From: Salinisphaera dokdonensis
GTDB taxonomy: Bacteria > Pseudomonadota > Gammaproteobacteria > Nevskiales > Salinisphaeraceae
Assembly (NCBI RefSeq): GCF_040361215.1
Contig: NZ_APND01000002.1
Span: 124,001-188,000 of the forward strand
Direction of reading: 5' to 3'
DNA length: 64,000 nt
The notes under the pieces are model-generated. The model saw only the letters and a list, made by a program, of their open reading frames with translations, was not told the DNA's origin and did no database searches. A program made the position numbers and the translations under genes. Below are positions 25,910 through 33,961 of this stretch, one piece after another. Position 1 is the stretch's first letter, and the number at the start of each line of letters is the position of its first letter.

Positions 25910-27916
25910 CTATTCGCCGCTGGCCTCACCGAGCATTGCCTTGAGCGCGGCCAGCTGGTTGCGGCCATGCTCAGCATCTGCCTTGGGATTTCGCTTGCCG
26001 GCGTTCGGCCACTCGATCTCATCCTTGGGCAGTTCTTCGAGAAAGCGGCTCGGCGTGCTGTCGGTATTCTCGCCGCCGCGACGGCGCTGGCGCGCATAGC
26101 TCAGTGACAGCGTCTTGCGCGCCCGGGTGATGCCGACATAGAGCAGACGCCGCTCTTCCTCGATCTTGTCCTCTTCCATGCAGGCGTGGTGAGGGAGCAG
26201 CCCTTCTTCGAGTCCGGCGAGGAAGACATGGTCGAACTCCAGCCCCTTCGCCGCGTGCAGGGTGAGCAGGTGGACCTGATTTTCGACGTCTTTTTCGCTC
26301 TGGTTCGCGAAATCCATCAGGCTGAGCCGGCGCACGACTTCGTCGAGGCCGCGCGGCGTACCGTCGCTGTTCTCTTCCATATGGCCGAGCCAGCCGAGAA
26401 ACTCGTCGACGTTCTCGAGGCGCTTGCGGGCGGCGCGGGTGTTGGCTGCGGTATCGCGTAGCCAGTCGCGGTAGTCGATATCCGCGATCAGCTGCACGAC
26501 CAGCGTCTTGGCCGGCATGGATTCGCCGTCGCGTGCCAGGCCGGAGGCCCAGTCCACGAATTCGGCCAGACGCCGCCCTGCGCGATCACCCACACCGCCG
26601 GACAGCCCTACGCCACGGGCCGCATCGAACAGGCTCAGGTTGCGACTGCCCGCATAGCGGCCGAGCGCTTCCAGCGTGGCCGGGCCCAGCTCGCGGCGCG
26701 GCAGGTTGACCACGCGCAGGAATGCCGCGTCGTCGTCGGGATTGACCAACAGCTTGAGATACGCCGCCAGATCGCGGATCTCGCTGCGTTCGAAGAACGA
26801 CCGCCCGCCGGACACGCGATAAGGAATATTGCGTTCGCGCATGGCCTTCTCGAAGGCGCGTGACTGGAAGTTGCCCCGGTATAGCACCGCATAATCGCCA
26901 TAGGCGTTGCCGGTGCGCAGATGATGTGACGAAATCTCGCTGGTCACCCGTTCGGCCTCGCCGGCCTCGTCGGCACAGGCCAGCACGCGGATACGGTCAC
27001 CCGGCCCCATCGCGCTCCACAGGTTCTTTTCGTAAACGCGTTCGTTGGACGAGATCAGCCGGTTGGCCGCCGACAGCACGTGCCCGACCGAACGATAATT
27101 CTGCTCGAGCTTGATGACCTTGAGATGCGGAAAGTCGCGTGACAGATCGGCAATATTGCCCGGCCGCGCCCCGCGCCAGGCATAGATGGACTGGTCATCG
27201 TCGCCCACCACGGTAAAGGCCGCACGCACGCCGGCAAGCAGGCGCATGAGCTCGTACTGGGCCGCGTTGGTGTCTTGATATTCGTCTACGAGCAGATAGC
27301 GAAACCGATTCTGCCAGCGCTCGCGGGCGGCCGCGTCCTCGCGCAGCAGCTGTACGGGCAGGCTCAGCAGGTCATCGAAATCCACCGCGTTGTAGGCCTT
27401 GAGACGGCGCTGGTATTCGCCGTAGGCACGAGCGATGGCCTGTTCCGAACCGGCCGCGGTCGACGCGGCGGTTTCCGGATCGATAAGCGCAGATTTCCAG
27501 GCGCTGATGGTGAAGCGCGCCGTCTTGCGCTGGTCGGCGTCCTTGCCGACCAGGTCGGCCAGCATCTTGTCGGCATCCTCGGCGTCGAAGATGGAAAAAC
27601 GCGGCTTGTAGCCAAGCGTCGCGTGTTCCTGGCGGATCATCCGCAGACCGAGGCTGTGGAAGGTACTGACCGTCAATCCACGTGCGGCGTCGCGGTCGAT
27701 GAGTTTGGAGGCGCGCTGCTTCATCTCGCGCGCGGCCTTGTTGGTGAAGGTCACCGCGGCGATTCGATCGCCGGCATAGCCGCGCTTGATCAGGTGCGCG
27801 ATCTTCTGGGTGATCACACCGGTCTTGCCGGAACCGGCGCCGGCGAGCACCAGTAGCGGACCGTCGAGATAACGGACCGCGGAGTCCTGCTGCGGATTGA
27901 GTTTCGGGGTCGCCAT
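25910..27916 (-). CDS. rep: ATP-dependent DNA helicase Rep
   Basis: A protein of 668 residues, the length of Rep/UvrD superfamily 1A helicases. All motifs are visible: Walker A LAGAGSGKTGVI near residue 25, motif II LLVDEYQDTNAAQYELM near 215, motif III VVGDDDQSIYAWRGA near 240, motif IV-type KLEQNYRS, motif V HAAKGLEFDHVFL near 560 and motif VI ERRLLYVGITRA near 590. It is a 3'-5' DNA translocase that helps replication forks through obstacles. The sequence is closer to Rep than UvrD in its short C-terminus. The gene stands alone between the convergent cytochrome c5 gene and torF. Confidence 0.93.
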   Translation of the reverse strand: MATPKLNPQQDSAVRYLDGPLLVLAGAGSGKTGVITQKIAHLIKRGYAGDRIAAVTFTNKAAREMKQRASKLIDRDAARGLTVSTFHSLGLRMIRQEHATLGYKPRFSIFDAEDADKMLADLVGKDADQRKTARFTISAWKSALIDPETAASTAAGSEQAIARAYGEYQRRLKAYNAVDFDDLLSLPVQLLREDAAARERWQNRFRYLLVDEYQDTNAAQYELMRLLAGVRAAFTVVGDDDQSIYAWRGARPGNIADLSRDFPHLKVIKLEQNYRSVGHVLSAANRLISSNERVYEKNLWSAMGPGDRIRVLACADEAGEAERVTSEISSHHLRTGNAYGDYAVLYRGNFQSRAFEKAMRERNIPYRVSGGRSFFERSEIRDLAAYLKLLVNPDDDAAFLRVVNLPRRELGPATLEALGRYAGSRNLSLFDAARGVGLSGGVGDRAGRRLAEFVDWASGLARDGESMPAKTLVVQLIADIDYRDWLRDTAANTRAARKRLENVDEFLGWLGHMEENSDGTPRGLDEVVRRLSLMDFANQSEKDVENQVHLLTLHAAKGLEFDHVFLAGLEEGLLPHHACMEEDKIEEERRLLYVGITRARKTLSLSYARQRRRGGENTDSTPSRFLEELPKDEIEWPNAGKRNPKADAEHGRNQLAALKAMLGEASGE

Positions 27917-27980
27917 GGGCGGCAGAGTCTAGCAGTTCGGCGTGGCCATTCAGACCGCCGATTCGCGGTCCTGCAGACAT

Positions 27981-28008
27981 AAAAAAGCCGGCCCCGAAGG
28001 GCCGGCCG
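27981..28008 (-). terminator. Rho-independent terminator of the torF gene
   Basis: On the minus strand, GCCGGCCC (28006-27999) and GGGCCGGC (27994-27987) pair over a 4-base TTCG loop and are followed by six T residues. It lies about 27 bases beyond the torF stop codon. Confidence 0.92.
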
Positions 28009-28033
28009 GTGCAATCTCCCGCGGGCGGGTGAT

Positions 28034-28777
28034 TTAGAACGACTTGGCGACCGTGCCTACCGCGGTGGCGCCACACAGGTTGTCGCCGCCGAAGCATTCG
28101 TCGTAGCTCAGATCGGTATCGACATAGGCAACCGACCAGTCGAGACCGAACATGGACGTGCCAAGCGAGATCGACCAATCGGCGTAGTCGGGCGTACCAA
28201 ACGCTTCGTTATCGTCGATCGTCTGATAGCCGGCATGAAGCCCCAGGGCCAGATAATCCGTCAGCGGTACGTCGACCGTGCCGTTGTAGTAGAAGGCATC
28301 GCCGGACTCACCGAAGAAGTCGTCGCTATAGGACACGCTCAGGCCCGCGGACAGCGTTTCGCCGCTATAGCTGATGCCCGGCGTGAATTCCCAGTAATCG
28401 ATCTCGGGCTGGTTACCCGCAGTGCTTGCACCGGGATAGTAGAAGTACAGCGTGTTGAAATCGAAGGAAAGCGTATCGGTTATATCGAATCCGTAGCCCG
28501 CATAGAAGTCGAGCTCGGCCTGCGCACCGCCGTCGCCATCGATCGGGTTCGAGCTGAAGCCGTCGACGTTCGACGCCCAGGTACCGATGTAGACACCGGA
28601 ATCCCATGCATAGTCGAAGCCGCCCTGGAGGGCGAAGTCGCGATCCGTTTGCGAGATGCCGCGGAAACGGTAGTCGGTGGTGAACGCGACGTTTGCACTG
28701 GCTTCTGCCGCGATGGCGCCAACGCTGGCCATGGTCATGACAGCCGCCGTCGAGGCGATTAGAAGTTGCTTCTTCAT
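28034..28777 (-). CDS. TorF-family putative outer-membrane porin
   Basis: A protein of 247 residues with a typical signal peptide (MKKQLLIASTAAVMTMASV, cleavage after AIA). The mature N-terminus matches the TorF-type signature NVAFTTDYRFRGISQTD, and the chain alternates polar and aromatic residues as in beta-barrels, ending in Phe as outer-membrane proteins do. Members of this family often sit beside glnK-amtB. Here a sigma-54 promoter upstream supports nitrogen control. A role in uptake of nitrogen compounds through the outer membrane is inferred, not shown. Confidence 0.85.
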   Translation of the reverse strand: MKKQLLIASTAAVMTMASVGAIAAEASANVAFTTDYRFRGISQTDRDFALQGGFDYAWDSGVYIGTWASNVDGFSSNPIDGDGGAQAELDFYAGYGFDITDTLSFDFNTLYFYYPGASTAGNQPEIDYWEFTPGISYSGETLSAGLSVSYSDDFFGESGDAFYYNGTVDVPLTDYLALGLHAGYQTIDDNEAFGTPDYADWSISLGTSMFGLDWSVAYVDTDLSYDECFGGDNLCGATAVGTVAKSF

Positions 28778-28860
28778 CTTTGGTATTGCTCCCTTTGCAA
28801 AAATTCTCGGCTTGAGAAACCCCCAACTCGGGCCATGGCCGTAAGCGGGACAGCGGCGTT

Positions 28861-28877
28861 AATGCATCAGGCGTGCC
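28861..28877 (-). promoter_or_regulatory. Sigma-54 promoter upstream of torF
   Basis: Read on the minus strand the site is TGGCACGCCTGATGCAT. It has the full -24 element TGGCAC, a 5-base spacer and ATGCA at -12, where consensus is TTGCA. It lies about 85 bases before the torF start codon. I do not find a convincing NtrC site close to it. Confidence 0.75.
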
Positions 28878-29008
28878 AAAGCTTACCCAGCCAGCGTTTG
28901 AAAGGCGCTGGAGGCAGGGTCATGACAAAGGGAAGAACGTGCTCAGGAGAAGGATCGGCGCGTTGAAGCAAGCGCTTGGGCGATTGCCTACGCCTTTGTT
29001 GCAGAAGA

Positions 29009-30526
29009 TTAAATAGCAGAAGCGCGATCGAGCTGGCGATAACCAATGGCCTCGGCGACATGCGCCGGGGTTATCTGATCCGCCCCACCAAGGTCGGCGA
29101 TAGTCCGGGCCACGCGAAGCACACGATGATAGGCACGCGCCGACAGGCCCAGACGGGCAATCGCCTGCTCCAGAAGCGTGCGCGCACCGTTTTCGAGCGG
29201 GCAGTGCCGGTCGATCTCGGCGGGCGACAAGGTCGCATTGCTGGCATGCCCACGGCTCATGGCTTTCGACCGCGCAGCCACCGCTCGACCTCGCACGACG
29301 GTACTGGACTCCGCGTCCGAGTGATCTGCACTGCCCATGAGCACGTCGCGGGCTACCGCTGCGACATTGAGATGCATGTCGATCCGATCGAGCAGCGGGC
29401 CGGATATCCGGCCGCGATAGCGCTCGATACGTTCCGGCGTGCAGTGGCAACGCCCGGAAGGATCGCCCAGATAGCCGCAGGGACAGGGATTCATCGCCGC
29501 GATGAGCTGGAAAGCAGCCGGAAACTCAGCCTGGCGCGCCGCACGCGAGATGACGATATGGCCGGATTCGAGGGGCTCGCGCAGTACCTCGAGCACGCTC
29601 CGATCGAACTCCGGCAGTTCATCCAGAAACAGCACGCCGTTATGGGCCAGCGTGATCTCGCCTGGGCGCGGCGTAGAGCCACCGCCGACGAGCGCCACGC
29701 CGGATGCGGTGTGATGTGGCGCCCGGAATGGCCGCTGGCCCCAGTCTTCCGGCTTGAAGCCACCCGCCGAAATGGAGGCAACGGCTGCGACCTGCATCGC
29801 CTGTTCGCTGGTCATCTCCGGCAGCAGGCCCGGCAATCGCGATGCCAGCATGGTTTTGCCCGCCCCGGGCGGACCGATCAACAGCAGGGAATGGCCTCCC
29901 GCCGCGGCGATCTCCAGTGCTCGCTTGGCCTGGTGCTGGCCGCGGACGTCGGCAAGATCTGCAGTGCCGATTCGCGAAGCGCTCGTTGCAGGCGTGGGGG
30001 TCGTCCACCCGACATCATCACCCGCGAGGCTGGTCGTCACCTCGCCGAGATGGGTCGCCGCGCGTACGCCATCGGAATCGGCAAGCGCGGCTTCGGGCCC
30101 GTTCTCTTCGGGCACCACGAGTTCTCGTCCGGCCTTCGTCGCGGCCAGCGCTGCCGGTAATGCACCACGTACGCGCCGCAGCGCACCGGACAGCGATAGC
30201 TCGCCGAGAAACTCGTAGCGCGAAAGCGCTTCGCCCGGGATCTGGCCCGATGCCGCGAGGATACCTAGTGCGATCGCAAGATCGAACCGGCCGCCCTCTT
30301 TTGGCAGATCGGCCGGTGCGAGATTGACGGTGATCCGCCGGGTCGGAAACTGGTAACCGCTGTTGACGATCGCCGCGCGCACGCGATCCTTGCTTTCCTT
30401 GACCTCGGTCTCGGGCAGGCCAACGATCGCCAGCGCCGGCAAGCCGCCGGCCAGATCCACTTCTACCGCAACCGCGGGCGCATCCAGCCCGGTCTGGGCG
30501 CGGCTGTATACCGTCGCCAGAGCCAT
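29009..30526 (-). CDS. comM: YifB/ComM family AAA+ ATPase
   Basis: A protein of 505 residues, the normal length for YifB/ComM. The N-terminal Lon-protease-like (ChlI) domain begins ATVYSRAQTGLDAPAVAVEV. The AAA+ core has Walker A IGPPGAGKTMLASRL near residue 220 and Walker B NGVLFLDELPEF near 300. A C-terminal Mg-chelatase-type domain with ARAYHRVLRVARTIADL follows. In naturally competent bacteria ComM is a hexameric helicase that drives branch migration during integration of taken-up DNA. It probably forms a unit with ubiK, whose stop codon is six bases upstream of the start. Confidence 0.92.
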   Translation of the reverse strand: MALATVYSRAQTGLDAPAVAVEVDLAGGLPALAIVGLPETEVKESKDRVRAAIVNSGYQFPTRRITVNLAPADLPKEGGRFDLAIALGILAASGQIPGEALSRYEFLGELSLSGALRRVRGALPAALAATKAGRELVVPEENGPEAALADSDGVRAATHLGEVTTSLAGDDVGWTTPTPATSASRIGTADLADVRGQHQAKRALEIAAAGGHSLLLIGPPGAGKTMLASRLPGLLPEMTSEQAMQVAAVASISAGGFKPEDWGQRPFRAPHHTASGVALVGGGSTPRPGEITLAHNGVLFLDELPEFDRSVLEVLREPLESGHIVISRAARQAEFPAAFQLIAAMNPCPCGYLGDPSGRCHCTPERIERYRGRISGPLLDRIDMHLNVAAVARDVLMGSADHSDAESSTVVRGRAVAARSKAMSRGHASNATLSPAEIDRHCPLENGARTLLEQAIARLGLSARAYHRVLRVARTIADLGGADQITPAHVAEAIGYRQLDRASAI

Positions 30527-30532
30527 CCCGCG

Positions 30533-30772
30533 CTAGGCGTTGCGTTCGGCCTCGAGCGCAGCGACCTGGCGCTCCAGCGTGTCGAGCTTGCCCCGCGTAT
30601 GCGCGAGCATCTCGCGGGCGGCTTCGAACTCTTCGCGGGGCACTAGATCGAGCTTGGCCAACTGGCTCTGCAGGATCGCCCGGAAATTGGCGTGGATCTC
30701 TTCGCGTAGCGGCGCGACCTGCGGCGGCAGGGCCTGTGACAGGCGGGCCGCGATGTCTTCTATCGAACGCAT
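30533..30772 (-). CDS. ubiK: Ubiquinone biosynthesis accessory factor UbiK (YqiC/BMFP family)
   Basis: A short coiled-coil protein of 79 residues starting MRSIEDIAARLSQALPP. The BMFP signature is present: an N-terminal helix, the middle PREEFEAAREML and a C-terminal heptad-rich helix LDTLERQVAALEAE. The ATG at 30772 gives the standard family length; a frame extending to 30868 has a non-family N-terminus and runs through an NtrC site. UbiK binds the UbiJ scaffold and lipids and supports aerobic ubiquinone synthesis. Confidence 0.9.
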   Translation of the reverse strand: MRSIEDIAARLSQALPPQVAPLREEIHANFRAILQSQLAKLDLVPREEFEAAREMLAHTRGKLDTLERQVAALEAERNA

Positions 30773-30845
30773 GGCTGCTGGGGTCAACCTCGATGACTCA
30801 AAGACACAGCATGACGGTTGCGTGTCGATCAGGCAAAAGGTGTTC

Positions 30846-30860
30846 GCACCAAAATGGTGC
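30846..30860. promoter_or_regulatory. NtrC-binding site upstream of glnK
   Basis: GCACCAAAATGGTGC is a perfect palindrome matching the NtrC half-site GCACC-N5-GGTGC. It lies about 75 bases upstream of the sigma-54 promoter at 30935, an enhancer distance typical of glnK and glnA promoters. Confidence 0.85.
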
Positions 30861-30934
30861 AGCGCCATTTTTGCGCGTTCGGCGCCGATTCCCGGACACA
30901 GCTAAATTGGCGTAACTCCATGATTTTTTTGTGT

Positions 30935-30950
30935 TGGCACGGTGAGTGCT
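30935..30950 (+). promoter_or_regulatory. Sigma-54 promoter of the glnK-amtB operon
   Basis: TGGCAC-GGTGA-GTGCT has the full -24 element and the invariant GC of the -12 element with correct spacing; only the first base of the TTGC block differs. It ends 90 bases before the glnK start. Together with the NtrC site it predicts strong induction under nitrogen limitation. Confidence 0.87.
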
Positions 30951-31040
30951 TAGACCCGTTCGCAATCTCTCGCTTGCACGTCCCGAATGCTTGAATGCGA
31001 GGCAACGGGGTGCTGATAACGCATGACAGGAGCACGTCAT

Positions 31041-31379
31041 ATGAAATTAATCGCAGCCGTAATCAAGCCGTTCAAGCTCGATGAGGTCCGCGAAGCGCTT
31101 TCCGAGGTCGGGGTGCAGGGCATCACCGTTACCGAGGTCAAGGGCTTTGGTCGTCAGAAAGGCCATACGGAACTCTACCGCGGGGCCGAATACGTGGTCG
31201 ATTTCCTTCCCAAGGTGAAGATCGAAGTGGCGATCGAAGAGCCGGAGCTCGAAGCCGCGGTGGAGGCGATCTCCAAGGCGGCCCATACCGGCAAGATCGG
31301 CGACGGCAAGATCTTCGTCACCGAGCTGGAACAGGCCATCCGTATCCGTACCGGCGAGACCGGCAAGGACGCGCTCTAG
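31041..31379 (+). CDS. glnK: Nitrogen regulatory P-II protein (GlnK type)
   Basis: A protein of 112 residues, the standard P-II length. The T-loop KGFGRQKGHTELYRGAEY carries the uridylylated Tyr51, and the B and C loops (TGKIGDGKIFV, RIRTGETGKDAL) that bind ATP/ADP and 2-oxoglutarate are complete. AGGAG precedes the ATG at 31041. It is cotranscribed with amtB 44 bases downstream, where GlnK typically plugs the ammonium channel when nitrogen is plentiful. The position before amtB, with NtrC and sigma-54 control, argues for GlnK over GlnB. Confidence 0.93.
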   Translation: MKLIAAVIKPFKLDEVREALSEVGVQGITVTEVKGFGRQKGHTELYRGAEYVVDFLPKVKIEVAIEEPELEAAVEAISKAAHTGKIGDGKIFVTELEQAIRIRTGETGKDAL

Positions 31380-31423
31380 GCAGCGGCGTCGCCCGTCTAA
31401 AATTTCGAGGGAAATAACAAGTC

Positions 31424-32710
31424 ATGGAAAACAATATCTTCGAGTTGCAATACGCAATCGATACCTTCTACTTTCTGGTCTGCGGGGCACTGGTCATGTG
31501 GATGGCCGCCGGCTTCTCCATGCTGGAGGGCGGCCTCGTTCGTGCCAAGAACACGACCGAAATCCTGACCAAGAACATCGCGCTTTATTCGATCTCCTGC
31601 ATCATGTACATGATCTGTGGCTACATGATCATGTACGACGGTGGCCTGTTCCTCGCCGGCATCTCCGGCGGCGACAACGTCGTCCAGGATGCGCTTGCAG
31701 CGTCGGCCGAGGCCGGCTTCGACGGCGGCTCGGTCTATGCCGACGCGTCGGATTTCTTCTTCCAGGTCGTGTTCGTGGCGACCGCCATGTCTGTGGTCTC
31801 GGGTGCCGTGGCCGAACGCATGAAACTGTGGGCATTCCTTGCCTTCGCAGTGGTCATGACCGGCTTCATCTATCCGATGGAAGGCTCCTGGACCTGGAAC
31901 GGCGATTCCGTGTTCGGCCTGTTCGTGCTGGGCGACCTCGGCTTCTCGGACTTCGCCGGTTCCGGCATCGTGCATATGGCGGGCGCCTCGGCGGCCTTGG
32001 CCGGCGTGCTGCTGCTCGGCCCGCGTAAAGGCAAGTTCCGCGCGGACGGAAGCGTCGGCGCCATCCCGGGTGCCAACCTGCCGCTGGCCGCACTCGGCAC
32101 GCTGATCCTCTGGATGGGCTGGTTCGGCTTCAACGGCGGCTCGGTGCTCAAGCTGGGTGATATCGCCAGCGCCAACTCCGTGGCCATGGTGTTCCTCAAC
32201 ACCAACACGGCGGCGGCCGGTGGCCTGGTCGCTGCGCTGCTGCTTGCTCGTGTCATGTTCGGCAAGGGCGACCTCACCATGGCGCTCAACGGCGCGCTGG
32301 CCGGCCTGGTGGTGATCACCGCCGAGCCCTCCACCCCGACCCCGCTCGTCGCCACGCTGTTCGGCGCGGCCGGCGGCATCCTGGTGGTGTTCTCGATCGT
32401 GTTCCTCGACAAGATCAAGATCGACGATCCGGTCGGTGCCATTTCGGTCCATGGTGTCTGCGGCTTGCTCGGCCTGATGGTCGTGCCGCTGACCAATACC
32501 GACGTGACCTTCTCCGGACAGGCGATCGGTGCGCTCACGATCTTTGTCTGGGTGTTCGCGACCAGCTTCATCGTCTGGGGCATCCTCAAAGCCGTGTTCG
32601 GCATCCGGGTCTCGGAAGAAGAGGAAGTCGAGGGCGTGGACCTCGGCGAGTGCGGCATGGAAGCCTATCCGGAGTTCACCTCCGGCGGCAGCCGCCGCTC
32701 CGGCGCCTGA
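31424..32710 (+). CDS. amtB: Ammonium transporter AmtB
   Basis: A protein of 428 residues with about 11 membrane helices. It starts directly at the first helix without a cleaved signal peptide. The ammonium-channel features are present: VMWMAAGFSMLEGGLVRAKN, the first pore histidine in GSGIVHMAGASAAL and the second in GAISVHGVCGLLGL. The C-terminal tail (SEEEEVEGVDLGECGMEAYP) is the cytosolic region that docks P-II proteins. The gene follows glnK and is closed by a strong terminator. Confidence 0.95.
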   Translation: MENNIFELQYAIDTFYFLVCGALVMWMAAGFSMLEGGLVRAKNTTEILTKNIALYSISCIMYMICGYMIMYDGGLFLAGISGGDNVVQDALAASAEAGFDGGSVYADASDFFFQVVFVATAMSVVSGAVAERMKLWAFLAFAVVMTGFIYPMEGSWTWNGDSVFGLFVLGDLGFSDFAGSGIVHMAGASAALAGVLLLGPRKGKFRADGSVGAIPGANLPLAALGTLILWMGWFGFNGGSVLKLGDIASANSVAMVFLNTNTAAAGGLVAALLLARVMFGKGDLTMALNGALAGLVVITAEPSTPTPLVATLFGAAGGILVVFSIVFLDKIKIDDPVGAISVHGVCGLLGLMVVPLTNTDVTFSGQAIGALTIFVWVFATSFIVWGILKAVFGIRVSEEEEVEGVDLGECGMEAYPEFTSGGSRRSGA

Positions 32711-32736
32711 TACCGGCGACGGTATTCACGGCAACC

Positions 32737-32766
32737 AGAGGCCCCGGAAACGGGGCCTCTTTTTTT
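32737..32766 (+). terminator. Rho-independent terminator of glnK-amtB
   Basis: The 10-base stem AGAGGCCCCG (32737-32746) and CGGGGCCTCT (32751-32760) with a GAAA tetraloop is followed by a run of T residues. It lies 27 bases after the amtB stop. Confidence 0.95.
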
Positions 32767-32780
32767 GTGTCCGCCACACG

Positions 32781-32903
32781 GGCGTGCCCACGTCGATTCT
32801 TCTCAAGGAGCCGGAAGCCACGAAGGGGCTGCGCGTCGGCATCGAGAATGAACAGGTCGGTCTCGATATTCACGAGCACGAACAGCGCGGCTATGATCTG
32901 TAA
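32781..32903 (+). pseudogene. Possible leftover C-terminal tail of a second ammonium transporter
   Basis: Between the amtB terminator and the second P-II gene, one frame encodes KGLRVGIENEQVGLDIHEHE and ends RGYDL plus stop at 32901. This closely resembles AmtB cytosolic tails of the type LRVSEEEEVEGLDIAEHGE-AY, and differs from the intact AmtB tail upstream. No start codon, ribosome site or membrane segment belongs to it. The simplest reading is that a second amtB once preceded glnB and was deleted down to its last 40 codons. The stretch is short, so chance cannot be excluded. Confidence 0.4.
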
Positions 32904-32977
32904 ACGAGTGAATCCACTCCGGTTGCAACAGGTCAGCTGTTAGACTCGGTGCTATCAAGAACGAGGAGTTCATCACA

Positions 32978-33316
32978 ATGAAAATGGTTACCGCAGTCAT
33001 CAAACCGTTCCGTCTGGACGATGTCCGCGAAGCGCTGGCCGAGGTCGGCGTGCACGGCACGACGATGACCGAGGTCAAGGGCTTTGGCCGCCAGAAGGGC
33101 CATACCGAGCTCTATCGCGGCGCCGAATACGCAGTGGACTTCCTACCCAAGGTGAAGCTGGAGGTCGCGGTCGCAGACGACCGCGTCGACGCCGTGGTCG
33201 AGGCGATCATCGACGCGGCCAAGACCGGCCAGATCGGTGACGGCAAGATCTTCGTGCATACCCTCGAACAAGTGGTTCGTATCCGTACCGGCGAGACCGA
33301 TCGCGACGCCATCTAG
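32978..33316 (+). CDS. glnB: Nitrogen regulatory P-II protein (second copy, GlnB/GlnK)
   Basis: A protein of 112 residues, very similar to the first P-II protein. It has the same T-loop with Tyr51 (KGFGRQKGHTELYRGAEY) and nucleotide-binding loops (TGQIGDGKIFVHTLEQ, RIRTGETDRDAI). GAGGAG lies eight bases before the ATG. No TGGCAC-type promoter is visible in the 75 bases upstream, so it may be expressed constitutively, unlike glnK. fetA starts four bases after its stop. Whether it acts as GlnB (on NtrB and GlnE) or as a second channel regulator cannot be told from sequence alone. Confidence 0.88.
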   Translation: MKMVTAVIKPFRLDDVREALAEVGVHGTTMTEVKGFGRQKGHTELYRGAEYAVDFLPKVKLEVAVADDRVDAVVEAIIDAAKTGQIGDGKIFVHTLEQVVRIRTGETDRDAI

Positions 33317-33319
33317 CAG

Positions 33320-33961
33320 GTGAACCGCCAGCGCGTAGCCGGCGCCACGGCGGCGCCGCGCTTCGAAGCCGAGGCCCTGGCCATCGCTGCGATTGGCCCG
33401 ATCGACTTCACCTTGGCCGCTGGCGACTGTCTCGGCCTTGCCGCGCCTTCGGGCGCCGGCAAGACCCGGCTATTGCGTGCCATGGCCGATCTCGACGCCC
33501 ACGCCGGCAGCTGCCGGCTGGACGGACACCCCGCCGAAGTGTTTTCTGCGCCCGACTGGCGGCGCCGTGTGATGTTCCTCCCTGCCGAATCGGCTTGGTG
33601 GTTCGACACCCCTCGCCCCCATATCCGACCTGATCGACTGGCCGCGCGCCTAGCCGCGCTCGATCTCGATACGCGTCTGCTCGATCAGCCGATTGAACGA
33701 ATCTCCTCCGGGCAACGACAACGCCTGGCGCTGATCCGCCTGCTGAGCTACAACCCGGATGTGCTCCTGCTCGACGAGCCCACTGCGAATCTCGATGGCC
33801 CCAATATCGAGCGCGTGGAAGCACTCATCGACGAATACCGGCAACAGAACGACGCCTGCTGCATCTGGGTCGGCCACGACCGCGGACAACTCGAGCGTGT
33901 CGCCACGCAGCATCTCGTTCTCGATGCCGCAGGCAAACCCACAGATACGCCGTGCAGCTGA
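33320..33961 (+). CDS. fetA: ABC transporter ATP-binding protein, FetA/YbbL type
   Basis: A protein of 213 residues starting with GTG. It has Walker A APSGAGKTRLLRAM near residue 43, signature ISSGQRQRLALIRLL near 128, Walker B VLLLDEPTANLD near 150 and the H-loop WVGHDRGQ near 185. The length and the partner permease match E. coli FetA, part of an exporter linked to iron homeostasis and peroxide resistance. The stop overlaps the fetB start by ten bases. Confidence 0.85.
   Translation: MNRQRVAGATAAPRFEAEALAIAAIGPIDFTLAAGDCLGLAAPSGAGKTRLLRAMADLDAHAGSCRLDGHPAEVFSAPDWRRRVMFLPAESAWWFDTPRPHIRPDRLAARLAALDLDTRLLDQPIERISSGQRQRLALIRLLSYNPDVLLLDEPTANLDGPNIERVEALIDEYRQQNDACCIWVGHDRGQLERVATQHLVLDAAGKPTDTPCS

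Noticed and set aside
31397..32452. Frame opposite amtB
   Set aside because: Low-complexity His/Asp/Glu-rich product caused by reading hydrophobic codons backwards.
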